From Herbidospora cretacea (GTDB lineage: Bacteria > Actinomycetota > Actinomycetes > Streptosporangiales > Streptosporangiaceae), in contig NZ_BBXG01000006.1 in NCBI RefSeq assembly GCF_001570605.1, positions 186,001 through 250,000 of the forward strand: a stretch of DNA of 64,000 nucleotides, in the 5' to 3' direction. Both the position numbers and the translations under genes were made by a program. Position 1 is the stretch's first letter. Each line of letters opens with the position of its first letter. Positions 43,974-52,207 of this stretch are shown in pieces. Under the pieces are notes generated by a model, which was given only the letters and a program-made list of their open reading frames with translations, was not told the DNA's origin and did not search any database.

Positions 43974-45167
43974 TCACACCCGCTCCCAGATGGAGACCCA
44001 GTCGATCTGCACGTTCCCGGCCGCCGTGTCGGTGGGGCCGTTCGGGATCGCCGTCTCGGTCTGGAGCACCCAGTGCATGGGCTTGACCGGCATCAGCGCC
44101 GTGTTGGTGAAGGTGCCGATGGTCGTGCCGTCGAGGAGGAAGCGCACCGACTGCGGGGTCCACTCGACGACGGCGGTGTGCCAGCCGCCGAAGGTCACGC
44201 CGGTCGGATACGGCGAGGCGACCTGTGGGTTGCCCCGGTGGTGCATGAACGCCTCGATGTGCCCGTCGAGGCTGCCCTCTGGGAAGTCGATCTCGCCGTC
44301 CGACCAGACGCCCGGAGGGTCCGGCCAGAGGAGCCAGGCCGTCTTGTAGCCGGGCACCGGGTCGGCGCGGAACCGGACCGCGTAGCGGCCGTGAAGGAGA
44401 CCGTCGTAGGCGTTGGCGTGGCCGGGGATGATCGGGAGCGGGGCGGAGACCAGGTGCTGGCCGTTCTCGGTGTGCAGGAACATGTTGAGCGCGCCGTTGT
44501 GGACGCTGACCACGCGGTCGGGGGCGTACCGCCCGTGGCCCGAGGTGTCCGCGAAGCCGGAGTAGGCGGTCCACCTGCTCGCCACCGCCGACGGGAAGGC
44601 GCCCAGCGGGACGGTCTGGGTGAAGTCGTCGGTGAAGACCTGCCGCCAGCCGGGCAGGTCGCCGACCGGCATGGCCTGGCCCGACGGGGCGGGGGTGGCC
44701 AGCGGGGGCGTCCAGATCTGGGCCGGGCCCGCGTCGCAGGTGTAGACCCAGATGGGGTTGCCGTCGGCGGTGCCCACGTTCTTGGACGACAGGCACAGGC
44801 CCGAGTTGGGGTTCACGAGCGTGCCGTTGGGGCGGGGGCTCCAGATCTGGGCGGGGCCGCCGTCGCACGTGTAGAGCCAGACGGGGGTGGTCGAGACCGT
44901 GCCGGCGTTCTTGACCGCCAGGCAGTGGTTCCCCTGCACCCGGACGGTGCCGTCGCCGGGCAGCGTCCACTGCTGGTGGGCGGTGCCGTTGCAGGTCCAG
45001 AGCACGATTGGGTTGCCGTTGGCGGTGTTGCCGGCCGCGTTGTCGAGGCATTTGGCGGCGATGCCGCGGATCGGCCCGGTGGCCGCGGCGTGGGCCGGCG
45101 GCGCCAGGCTGAGCAGGGACGCCAGCAGCACGAGTGCCAGCGTCGCGGCGTGTCTCACCGTTCGCAT
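43974..45167 (-). CDS. Secreted GH16 glycosidase with ricin-type lectin domain
   Basis: 397-aa exported enzyme. Sec signal to about residue 28, then a ricin B-type beta-trefoil (30-170) with three QxW-type repeats (HQQWTL, AQIWSP, AQIWTP), a short linker, and a GH16 jelly roll with catalytic EIDFPE (general acid/nucleophile pair, E-x-D-x-x-E) in WSDGEIDFPEG. It would cleave beta-1,3/1,4-glucan or a related gel polysaccharide outside the cell. AAGGAGGG precedes the ATG. A LacI-type palindrome lies about 120 bp upstream, suggesting sugar-dependent control. Confidence 0.9.
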   Translation of the reverse strand: MRTVRHAATLALVLLASLLSLAPPAHAAATGPIRGIAAKCLDNAAGNTANGNPIVLWTCNGTAHQQWTLPGDGTVRVQGNHCLAVKNAGTVSTTPVWLYTCDGGPAQIWSPRPNGTLVNPNSGLCLSSKNVGTADGNPIWVYTCDAGPAQIWTPPLATPAPSGQAMPVGDLPGWRQVFTDDFTQTVPLGAFPSAVASRWTAYSGFADTSGHGRYAPDRVVSVHNGALNMFLHTENGQHLVSAPLPIIPGHANAYDGLLHGRYAVRFRADPVPGYKTAWLLWPDPPGVWSDGEIDFPEGSLDGHIEAFMHHRGNPQVASPYPTGVTFGGWHTAVVEWTPQSVRFLLDGTTIGTFTNTALMPVKPMHWVLQTETAIPNGPTDTAAGNVQIDWVSIWERV

Positions 45168-45283
45168 GGATCCCTCCTTGGAGGTGGGTGACGTACCGAG
45201 CCTTGGGGGAGATCGGGCCGTCCGGGAGGCGGCTGGCGTTCCACGTAACGTTTCAGGCCGTGGCGCTGCGTGATCGCGACGAG

Positions 45284-45297
45284 TGTGAAACGTTCCA
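45284..45297. promoter_or_regulatory. LacI-type operator-like palindrome
   Basis: TGTGAAACGTTCCA resembles LacI/GalR operators with central ACGT. A related TAACGTTTCA lies at 45246-45255, giving an inverted pair in the divergent region between the GH16 gene and the HTH membrane protein. Confidence 0.5.
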
Positions 45298-45300
45298 GAG

Positions 45301-46104
45301 ATGGACCGAACCCCCTCAAAGCGACGTCCCCCCGGCCCGTTGCGTGACCTGTCACCCGATCTGGCGCTGGCCCAGGCGGCTCTGGCGATCGAGCTCCGGG
45401 CCGGGCGCGACAAGGCCAACATGGGGCTCCAGGAACTCGCCTCGCAGGTGTACTGGTCCAAGGCGACCGTGAGCCGCTGGCTCAACGGCCAGGCGATGCC
45501 GACCGAGAAACAGGCCCGGCAGTGGGCCGAGACGTGCGGGACCGACGTGCCGACCATGGCGCGGCTGTGGCAGCAGGCACAGGAAGTGCAGGAGCCCGTG
45601 GCCGCCGCCGCTCCCGGGCCGTCTCGGCGGCGGGTCCGGCTCTGGCCGATCCTCGTCGGCGTCGCCGTCGTCGTCGGCGCCGCCGTGCTCTGGTTCTCCC
45701 GGGACGATCGGCCGCCGTGCGCGCTGGACCACCCGATCTCCCTGCACGTCCCCCCGCAGAGCGGCGAGCGGATGAGCGTCACCGCCGAGATCCGCTGCGC
45801 GCTGCCCGCCGACCGGCGCTACTTCGTGGTGGAGGAGGTGCCGAACGTCGACGTGCGCAACCCCCACCCGGCGTTCTACGTGAAGGCGCAGGTCAGCGAG
45901 GTCCGGATCGGCGCCTCCTCGGTGCTGTCGATGATCCTCAAGGAGCCGGTGACGACCCGGGCCAAGTTCTACGTGATCAGCGTCGACGAGGCGGGCGAGC
46001 GGGCGCTGGAGGAGAACCGCGTGATCGACAACGGCCTGCTCGACCTGCCCGAAGGGTCCCGTCAGGAGTCGGCGGTCGGCTGGCACGTGAAGGCCTGGGA
46101 GTAG
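45301..46104 (+). CDS. Membrane-anchored HTH protein
   Basis: 267 aa. An N-terminal XRE-like helix-turn-helix (QAALAIELRAGRDKANMGLQ, SKATVSRWLNGQAMPTEKQ) is followed by a linker, one membrane helix (LWPILVGVAVVVGAAVLWF, about 118-136) and a C-terminal extracellular domain with two cysteines. This resembles actinobacterial RodZ-like or signal-transducing HTH membrane proteins; the outside domain may sense cell-wall or sugar state. Leaderless start next to a LacI-like site. No ligand is known. Confidence 0.75.
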   Translation: MDRTPSKRRPPGPLRDLSPDLALAQAALAIELRAGRDKANMGLQELASQVYWSKATVSRWLNGQAMPTEKQARQWAETCGTDVPTMARLWQQAQEVQEPVAAAAPGPSRRRVRLWPILVGVAVVVGAAVLWFSRDDRPPCALDHPISLHVPPQSGERMSVTAEIRCALPADRRYFVVEEVPNVDVRNPHPAFYVKAQVSEVRIGASSVLSMILKEPVTTRAKFYVISVDEAGERALEENRVIDNGLLDLPEGSRQESAVGWHVKAWE

Positions 46105-46144
46105 CGTCTGCCTAGAGTGGAAGCCTGGACATAGGGGGTTCATC

Positions 46145-46903
46145 ATGCGCCTTGTCGGAACGGTCGCCCTGGTCACCGGGGCGTCGAGCGGGATCGGCGA
46201 GGCCGCCGCGATATCGCTGGCGCAGCAGGGCGCGACGGTCGCGGTGGTGGCCCGGCGGCGGGAGCGGCTGGAGGACCTGTCCGCCCGGATCGGCAAGGAC
46301 GGCGGCCGGGTCCTGGTCATCGAGGCCGACATCACCCAGGAGGCGCAGGCCGCCGAGGCGGTCGAACGGACCGCCACCGAGCTCGGCCGGATCGACACGC
46401 TCGTCAACAACGCCGGGGTCATGCTGCTCGGGCCGGTCCAGCACGCGCCGGTCGCCGAGTGGCAGCGGATGGTCGAGACCAACGTCCTGGGCCTGCTCTA
46501 CTGCGCCCACGCCGCGCTGCCGCACCTGATCAGGGCCGCCGACGACGGGCCCCGCTACGTCTCCGACATGGTCAACGTCTCCTCGGTCGCCGGGCGGATC
46601 GCCCGCACCGGGAGCGGCGTCTACAACCTGACCAAACACGGCGTCGGCGCGTTCAGCGAGTCGCTGCGCCAGGAGGTCACCCGCAAGCACGTGCGGATCT
46701 CCCTGGTCGAGCCGGGCGCGGTCGAGACCGAGCTGGCCGGGCACAACCGGCCCGAGGTGCTGGAGACGATCCGGAGCAACTTCGACGACGTCGAGCGGAT
46801 GCAGCCGGAGGACATCGCCGACGCGATCACCTACATCGTCACCCGTCCCCGCCACGTCGCGATCAACGAGGTGCTGATCCGGCCGACCGAACAGGAAAGG
46901 TGA
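46145..46903 (+). CDS. Short-chain dehydrogenase/reductase
   Basis: 252-aa classical SDR. Cofactor loop VTGASSGIGEAAA, NNAGV motif, catalytic Ser in NVSSVAGRIA and Tyr/Lys in VYNLTKHG. The pattern PGAVETEL follows. Cofactor-strand end VVARRRERL favours NADP. It is 18 bases before the quinone oxidoreductase gene, which may share its mRNA. Substrate not readable. Confidence 0.92.
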   Translation: MRLVGTVALVTGASSGIGEAAAISLAQQGATVAVVARRRERLEDLSARIGKDGGRVLVIEADITQEAQAAEAVERTATELGRIDTLVNNAGVMLLGPVQHAPVAEWQRMVETNVLGLLYCAHAALPHLIRAADDGPRYVSDMVNVSSVAGRIARTGSGVYNLTKHGVGAFSESLRQEVTRKHVRISLVEPGAVETELAGHNRPEVLETIRSNFDDVERMQPEDIADAITYIVTRPRHVAINEVLIRPTEQER

Positions 46904-46921
46904 CTCCGAGGAGGTCCCGAG

Positions 46922-47836
46922 ATGCCGAAAGCCTACGTGTACCGCGAATACGGAGGCCCTGAGGTCGAGGAGTTCGCCGACCTGCCCAAGCCGACCGCCG
47001 GACCGGGCCAGGTCGTCGTCCGCGTGCGGGCCGCCGGGGTCAACCCGGCCGACTGGAAGCGCCGCACCGGCTGGTGCCGCCCCGGCACCGGCCCCGACCA
47101 CTTCCCGGCGGTCTTCGGCAACGAGGTCGCGGGGGTCATCGCCGAGATCGGCCCCGGCGTCACCGGCCTCAAGCCGGGCGAGGCCGTCTTCGGCAGCCCG
47201 CTGAAGGGCGGCTACGCCGAATACGCGGTCCTCCCGGCGGCCGGCGTCGCCCACAAGCCCGACGAGGTGTCGTTCGAGGACGCCGCCACCCTCCCCGTCG
47301 CCGCCGCCACGGCCTACGACGGGGTCCGCCAGCTCGGCGTGCCGCCCGGCGGCACCCTGCTGATCACCGGCGTCGGCGGCGGCGTCGGCACGGCGGCGGC
47401 CCAGATCGCCCGCAACGCGGGGGTCAAGGTGGTCGGCACCGCCGACCCCGGCAAGCGCGCGTTCGTCGAGTCGCTCGGCGCGACCTACGTGGAGCCGGGC
47501 CCGGGTGTCGCCGAGCGCGTGCGGGCGGTGGCGCCGAAGGGCGTCGACGGGATCTACGACCTCGTCGGCGGCGACGCCCTGCGCGAGGTCGCGCCGGTCC
47601 TGGGCGACCACGCGAAGCTGATCTCGGCCGGGGACCAGTCGACGGCCAAGGACCTCGGCGGCGGCCCGGTCACCCGCGCCCGCACCAAGGAGGTGCTCGG
47701 CGCGGTCGCCGGGATGGTCGCCGACGGGAGCCTCAACCCCTACGTGACCGCGACCTATCCGCTGGAGGAGGCCGACCGCGCGCTGAGGGAGGTCGAGAAC
47801 GGACACGCCAGGGGCAAGATCGTCATCACCGCGTGA
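46922..47836 (+). CDS. NADP-dependent quinone oxidoreductase-like MDR protein
   Basis: 304-aa zinc-free medium-chain dehydrogenase. N-terminal GroES-like domain (VRVRAAGVNPADWKRRTGW, GNEVAGVIAEIGPGV) and Rossmann domain with GVGGGVGTAAAQIARNAGV. No structural zinc cysteines. GAGGAGGTCCCGAG gives a good SD. It reduces quinones or enones with NADPH by analogy. The following gene's N-terminus reads out of its 3' end. Confidence 0.9.
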   Translation: MPKAYVYREYGGPEVEEFADLPKPTAGPGQVVVRVRAAGVNPADWKRRTGWCRPGTGPDHFPAVFGNEVAGVIAEIGPGVTGLKPGEAVFGSPLKGGYAEYAVLPAAGVAHKPDEVSFEDAATLPVAAATAYDGVRQLGVPPGGTLLITGVGGGVGTAAAQIARNAGVKVVGTADPGKRAFVESLGATYVEPGPGVAERVRAVAPKGVDGIYDLVGGDALREVAPVLGDHAKLISAGDQSTAKDLGGGPVTRARTKEVLGAVAGMVADGSLNPYVTATYPLEEADRALREVENGHARGKIVITA

Positions 47837-47855
47837 GCGGTTCGCCTCGGCCCGG

Positions 47856-48197
47856 GTGGCCCGGCTGGCGACGTCCGGCCCCCGCGTGGTCCCGGTGACC
47901 TTCGCCCTCGACGGCGAGGTGATCGTGAGCGCCGTCGACCACAAGCCGAAGACCACCCGGCGGCTGCGGCGGCTGGAGGACATCGCGGCCGACCCCCGGG
48001 TGAGCCTGCTGGTCGACCACTACGACGACGACTGGGACAGGCTCTGGTGGGTACGGGCCGACGGGGTCGCCCGGGTGGTCGCCGCGTGGCCGGTGGAGTG
48101 CCTGGCGGCGAAGTATCCCCAATATCGGGAGAGGCCGCCCGAGGGGCCGTTCATCGTGATCGACGTGCGGCACTGGCAGGACTGGTCGGCCCGCTAG
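47856..48197 (+). CDS. TIGR03668-type PPOX F420-dependent oxidoreductase
   Basis: 113 aa from GTG 47856. The split-barrel flavin/F420-binding fold is clear (VARLATSGPRVVPVTFALDGEVIVSAVD, RLRRLEDIAADPRVSLLVDHYDDDW). The codons directly before GTG read RERFASAR in frame, exactly the first helix of this family, but no start codon exists before a stop upstream. The gene has therefore lost its normal start or uses a rare one; it may be inactive or slightly shortened. Four-base overlap with the following convergent gene. Confidence 0.75.
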   Translation: MARLATSGPRVVPVTFALDGEVIVSAVDHKPKTTRRLRRLEDIAADPRVSLLVDHYDDDWDRLWWVRADGVARVVAAWPVECLAAKYPQYRERPPEGPFIVIDVRHWQDWSAR

Positions 48198-48469
48198 CCG
48201 AAGATCACGGTGGCCAGCGCCGCCGCCGACTCGGCCAGCGCCGCGTAGGAGGCCAGCCGCTCCAGCCTGGCCCGCAGCACCGCCCGGTCGGGCTCCGGCC
48301 GGGCCAGTTCCGCGGTCACGGCGGCCAGGTCGGCCCGCGCCTCCGGCAGGTCGTGCCGCTCGATGAGGCTCGCCAGGTCGTTGACCTGCACGGCTTTCGC
48401 GTTCGCCCCCGCCGCCATCGGCCCCGACACGGTGCCACCCGAGATGGTGATGCCGTAGTTGTCGTTCAC
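48194..48469 (-). CDS. Small protein with GGTV-GP-AAG motif
   Basis: 91-aa protein from GTG 48469 (AGGGAG before it). It opens with NYGITISGGTVSGPMAAG, a Gly-rich beta motif that recurs at the very end of the upstream membrane protein (NYGAWVSGGTVNGPIAAG). A leucine/alanine-rich coiled-coil-like helical pair follows (residues 35-91). I recognise no family; similar Gly-motifs occur in actinobacterial signalling/conflict proteins. The start overlaps the membrane-protein gene end, so the two are made together and may bind through the motif. Confidence 0.65.
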   Translation of the reverse strand: MNDNYGITISGGTVSGPMAAGANAKAVQVNDLASLIERHDLPEARADLAAVTAELARPEPDRAVLRARLERLASYAALAESAAALATVIFG

Positions 48470-50091
48470 GACGCTCCCTGCTGAGTCGCCTGCGCCTGAT
48501 GACCCGCGGCGATCGGCCCGTTGACCGTTCCCCCGCTCACCCACGCGCCGTAGTTGACGATGGCCTGCTGACGGTAGGACGTGGTGTCGATGTCGTGCGC
48601 CTCCAGGTAGTCGAGGACCGCCTCGTTGAGCCGCTGCGAGATCAGCTTGCTGTACTTGTCGATGTCCAGGACCTGCATGAACGACGTCGGCTCACGCTCG
48701 GCCCCCAGCTCCCGGACACTGGCCCGGGCGCCGTAGGGATAGGCGAGGAACCGGTCGGGACGCTGCTGCCGGTTCTGCTCGAACACCGACCGCACCAGCC
48801 GGACCGGCGCGAACAGCACCTCCTCGAACAGCCGCAGCCGCAGCGCCGCCAGCGCCTTGCCCACCACGGCGATCGGGGACAGCGCCGGCAGCACGTCGAT
48901 CACGTGGAAGCTGCGCCGGCACGGAGGCAGTGCCATGATCAGGCACTGGGTGTACATCATGCGCCCCTCGACCGCGAGGTGGATGTAGGCCGAGATGTCG
49001 GTCTCCCGGTCGGAGGACGGCACGACCAGCGTCCCCGAGTCGGTGACGATGGGCGGCCCCTCGGCGCCCACGGTGACCCGCTGGTAGTAGCGCATCGCGC
49101 CCTGCGGGTTCCGCTTGACGGCGTCGATGGAGGCGGGGTCGAGCGTGAAGCGCGGCATGCCGTCGGGCCCGAGCAGCGGATGGCCGCCGCCGCCCCGGTG
49201 CAGCGTTCCGGGGGCGGTCAGGTGGTCGCTGACGGTGAGCCTGGCGATGCTCTCGCGCTCGTTGAGCACTCCCGTGCGCATCTGCTCCAGGCGTTCGCGG
49301 ATGAAGGCGTGCAGGTCGGCCGGGTCGATGGTGGCGTTGCGCCGCTCACCCGCCGCCGCGCCGGGGGTGGGCGGCTTCCGGTCCAGTTCGACCACGATCG
49401 ACCAGGTCTGGTGGGTCTCACCCGACCCGACGAACGGGTCCTCTCCGCCGTAGAGCGCGAGGTTGCCCCACTGGGCCTGGTCGATGTACCAGTCGCGCTG
49501 AGCGGGGACCGACTCCTGGGGAGTCGTGTGGGGACGGCCGAAATCGAAGGTGGTGGAGAGCTGGATGTACTGGAAGACCCAGTAGGCGATCGCCGTGAGC
49601 AGGGCGAACATCAGCATGACGTATCCCGGCCGCACGACGCCCAGCGCGGCGGCCGGCGCTCCGACGGCGAAGGCGGAGGTCAGCGCCTGGAAGGCGAGGA
49701 GGGCCATCACCTGCAGGATGAGGCCCAGCACGACCAGCGCCGCCCAGACGATCATGAACACCCGCAGGACCGTGTTGGCCTGGACGGACCGGCGTGACAG
49801 CAGGGCCAGCGGCACCATGCTGATCAGCAGGCCGGCCGTGATCCCGAAGTCCAGACCCAGTCCGAGTAAGAGCAGCAGTGAGATCACCGCGTCCCGGGCC
49901 ACGGTCACCCGCCGCGCCCGCAGGCAGTGCATCAGCACGGTGCGGGCGTCGGTCCGGCCGTGCGACGGCGCCACGGCACGGTGCCTGTCGCCGAGGAGCT
50001 CGTCGATGACGGCGTCCCGGAACTCGGCATCGATGTACGCGCCCGCGGACAGGTACCGCGTGCTGTTGGACAGAACCGTAGGAACCGACAT
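48466..50091 (-). CDS. Membrane protein with C-terminal GGTV-GP-AAG motif
   Basis: 541 aa, no signal peptide. A cytoplasmic N-terminus is followed by four to five membrane helices between residues 65 and 178 (AVISLLLLLGLGLDFGITAG, VFMIVWAALVVLGLILQVMA, YVMLMFALLTAIAYWVFQYI), then a 360-residue soluble domain, with no enzymatic motif seen, and the terminal NYGAWVSGGTVNGPIAAG. The next gene shares this motif at its N-terminus and overlaps by four bases. Function unknown; a sensor or effector complex is an inference from the paired motif. Confidence 0.7.
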   Translation of the reverse strand: MSVPTVLSNSTRYLSAGAYIDAEFRDAVIDELLGDRHRAVAPSHGRTDARTVLMHCLRARRVTVARDAVISLLLLLGLGLDFGITAGLLISMVPLALLSRRSVQANTVLRVFMIVWAALVVLGLILQVMALLAFQALTSAFAVGAPAAALGVVRPGYVMLMFALLTAIAYWVFQYIQLSTTFDFGRPHTTPQESVPAQRDWYIDQAQWGNLALYGGEDPFVGSGETHQTWSIVVELDRKPPTPGAAAGERRNATIDPADLHAFIRERLEQMRTGVLNERESIARLTVSDHLTAPGTLHRGGGGHPLLGPDGMPRFTLDPASIDAVKRNPQGAMRYYQRVTVGAEGPPIVTDSGTLVVPSSDRETDISAYIHLAVEGRMMYTQCLIMALPPCRRSFHVIDVLPALSPIAVVGKALAALRLRLFEEVLFAPVRLVRSVFEQNRQQRPDRFLAYPYGARASVRELGAEREPTSFMQVLDIDKYSKLISQRLNEAVLDYLEAHDIDTTSYRQQAIVNYGAWVSGGTVNGPIAAGHQAQATQQGAS

Positions 50092-50146
50092 GCAGGCGAA
50101 CGTAGACCTCTATGTCATAAAGTAACGGGAAAATCACCGGTTGGAG

Positions 50147-51070
50147 TCACGACTTTTCCAGGGACTTACGCAGATTCCGGGCCAGGTACTCCCTGGCCTC
50201 GTACGCGGCGTCGAAGAAGCCCGGGAAGGTGAAGAACCCGTGCAGGGCCCCGGCGAACTCGCGGTAGTCGACCGGCACCCCGGCCTCGTGCAGAGCGTGC
50301 GCGTACGCCCTTCCCTCGTCCCGCAGCGGGTCGTACTCGGCCGTGATCACGGTCGCCGGAGCGAGGCCCGACTTGTCGGCCAGGTGGAGAGGGGACAGCC
50401 GGGGATCACGGGGATCTACGCCCGGGGCGTACTTCCCGACGACCCAGGCCATGTCGGCCGCGCTCAGGCCGTAGCCGGAGTGGAATCGGTTGTAGCTCGG
50501 GGTGTCCATGGCCACGTCGGTCACCGGGTAGACGAGGGCCTGATGGGCGAGCGGCAGGCCGGCGTCGCGGGCCAGCCAGGCGGCCACGGCGGCCAGGTTG
50601 CCACCGGCGCTGTCACCCGCGACGGCGACCCGTCCCGGGGCGGCGTCGTAGCGGGCGGGGTGGTCGAAGACGTCGCGGACGACCGCCCAGGCGTCGTCGA
50701 CGGCGGCCGGGAAGACGTGGTGGGGGGCGAGGCGGTAGTCGACCATGGCGACGGTCGCGCCGGTGCGGACGGCCAGGTCGCGGCCCATGGGATCGTGCTG
50801 GGGAAGGGTGCCGTAGACCCAGCCGCCGCCGTGGAGGTAGACGACCACGGGGAGGGCGGGGTCGCCGGTGGGGCGGTACAGGCGTACCGGAACATCCCCC
50901 ACCGTCGTGTCGGTCACGGAGAAGACGTCGACGGGAGCGCCGCGCTCGGCCTTCTTGTTGTCCAGATGACGGAGCACCTCCACCTCGTCGTCGGTGATCG
51001 AGTCGAGGTCGGCGCCCGGGATCGGGGGGAAGCGGTCCAGATACGTCTTGGACTGCGGGTGGAGTGGCAT
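50147..51070 (-). CDS. Hormone-sensitive-lipase-type alpha/beta hydrolase
   Basis: 307-aa serine esterase. Oxyanion motif YLHGGGWVYG, nucleophile GDSAGGNLAA, acid in ITAEYDPLRDEG and His in GALHGFFTFPG are all in place, with the HSL cap at the N-terminus. ATG 51070 is chosen; an ATG at 51082 adds four residues. No SD, probably leaderless. Acts on short-chain esters or an acyl intermediate; substrate unknown. Single gene next to tRNA-Met. Confidence 0.9.
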   Translation of the reverse strand: MPLHPQSKTYLDRFPPIPGADLDSITDDEVEVLRHLDNKKAERGAPVDVFSVTDTTVGDVPVRLYRPTGDPALPVVVYLHGGGWVYGTLPQHDPMGRDLAVRTGATVAMVDYRLAPHHVFPAAVDDAWAVVRDVFDHPARYDAAPGRVAVAGDSAGGNLAAVAAWLARDAGLPLAHQALVYPVTDVAMDTPSYNRFHSGYGLSAADMAWVVGKYAPGVDPRDPRLSPLHLADKSGLAPATVITAEYDPLRDEGRAYAHALHEAGVPVDYREFAGALHGFFTFPGFFDAAYEAREYLARNLRKSLEKS

Positions 51071-51240
51071 GCGCGAGAACATAGTCGACTTCGCGGGACG
51101 AACGCCCTCTGACGGTGCGCAACCGACCTGACACCAAGGGCTGACCAAAGAAAGGTCAGGGGACCCTAACGAACGAGCTGATCACAAGTGCACTTCGGTG
51201 GGTCCCCCGGAAGAAGAACTGTGAGAGACTCCAGCATTGC

Positions 51241-51314
51241 GGGGCGGTAGCTCAGCCGGTCAGAGCATCGGACTCATAATCCGTGGGTCGTGGGTTCAAG
51301 TCCCACCCGCCCTA
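51241..51314 (+). tRNA. tRNA-Met (elongator, anticodon CAT)
   Basis: 74-nt cloverleaf: acceptor GGGGCGG/CCGCCCT (one G-U pair), D-arm GCTCAGCCGGTCAGAGC, anticodon stem CGGACTCATAATCCG, T-arm GTGGGTTCAAGTCCCAC, discriminator A. The initiator features (CGGGG acceptor start and GGG/CCC anticodon stem) are lacking, so it is an elongator; Ile-CAT is less likely. CCA is not encoded. Confidence 0.92.
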
Positions 51315-51323
51315 CTCAAAACC

Positions 51324-51340
51324 CCAGGCCAATCGCCTGG
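51324..51340. terminator. Weak hairpin after tRNA-Met
   Basis: Six-base stem CCAGGC/GCCTGG with a 5-base loop, ten bases after the tRNA. Possibly its terminator. Confidence 0.4.
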
Positions 51341-51568
51341 CCCCGGGTGTGGCCCCACGCCCCAAGGATAACCACAGATCACACCAGGATGATCACTTCG
51401 ACGGTTCAGATCCGGCCGTCAGGAGAGTGCTTGGGCCGGAATCACCTGGACGCCACGTCGGGGACAAAATGCCAATGAATGGCATACATCCCCACACGGT
51501 CAGTGGCGCGATGGACGGCGGACGCAGTTCCGCAGAGAACGGGATCTCCACGACCCTGTTCTTGGGCG
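51341..51568. other. Gene-free interval after tRNA-Met
   Basis: 228 bp with no convincing gene. It contains a nested hairpin: outer GGGG/CCCC (51460-51463, 51490-51493) and inner ATGCCA/TGGCAT (51469-51485). tRNA 3' ends are common integration points, so this might be a worn island edge, but no repeat of the tRNA end was found. Confidence 0.35.
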
Positions 51569-52135
51569 TCATTCCAGGCCCAGGTGGCGGAGGGCGGTTC
51601 GGGCCTGGGCGGCGGCCTCCTCGCGGGTGGGGGCGGGGCGCAGGCCGAGGAGGCGCTGGCGGTGGGGCTCGCCCAGGAGCAGGGTGAACACGGAGTGGGC
51701 CAGGTCGAGGTCGGGCTCCGGCAGCCGCGTGGCGATGGCCGCGATGTAGGCCTGCGGCCCGTCGCGGTAGAAGCCCTCGGCCAGGTCGGGGAAGCTGTGC
51801 GCCTCGGTGACCAGCAGGCGGTGCAGGCCGATCGCCTCGTCTGAGTGCAGACCGGAGACGATCTTGGTGGCCAGCTCCAGCAGGGTGTCGCTCTCGGTGG
51901 GCTGGTCGAGGGTGCGCAGGCGGCGGCGTTCCACGGCGGCCAGGAAGATGGCGGTGCGGTCGCCGAAGTAGTCGTAGAGGGTGCGCTTGGTGACGCGGGC
52001 CTCGGCGACGATGTCGTCGAGGGTGACCTGGCGGAAGCCGCCGGCGACGAACAGGCGTACCGCGACGTCGAGGATCTCGTCGCGGCGCTGGGCGCGCTCC
52101 GCCGCCGTCGGGCGGCCCCGCTTTCGGGGAAGCAT
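51569..52135 (-). CDS. TetR-family transcriptional regulator
   Basis: 188-aa repressor: basic KRGRPTAAERAQRRDEILD, helix-turn-helix VTLDDIVAEARVTKRTLYDYFGDRTAIF, then an all-helical ligand domain. The 72-bp intergenic region to the divergent dehydrogenase E1-alpha gene holds two inverted repeats, so it most likely represses that operon and itself. AAGGAGG precedes the ATG. Ligand unknown, perhaps an acyl-CoA or the 2-oxoacid. Confidence 0.92.
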   Translation of the reverse strand: MLPRKRGRPTAAERAQRRDEILDVAVRLFVAGGFRQVTLDDIVAEARVTKRTLYDYFGDRTAIFLAAVERRRLRTLDQPTESDTLLELATKIVSGLHSDEAIGLHRLLVTEAHSFPDLAEGFYRDGPQAYIAAIATRLPEPDLDLAHSVFTLLLGEPHRQRLLGLRPAPTREEAAAQARTALRHLGLE

Positions 52136-52151
52136 CCTGCCTCCTTGCCAG

Positions 52152-52183
52152 AATGAACCATGTTTCGTTTCATTATATGGTTC
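52152..52183. promoter_or_regulatory. TetR operator region
   Basis: Two overlapping inverted repeats: AATGAA/TTCATT (52152-52174) and GAACCAT/ATGGTTC (52155-52161, 52177-52183). They lie between the TetR and E1-alpha starts and near an A/T-rich segment suited to promoters. Confidence 0.6.
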
Positions 52184-52207
52184 GGCTGAGCGAGAAGGAG
52201 ATCCGAC

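Noticed and set aside
43974-45782. GH16 gene extended upstream to 45782
   Set aside because: The signal peptide and AAGGAGGG site place the start at 45167; the extension overlaps the HTH gene in antisense.
51241-51314. Initiator tRNA or tRNA-Ile (CAT)
   Set aside because: Anticodon stem and acceptor match elongator Met; the initiator GGG/CCC stem pairs are absent.
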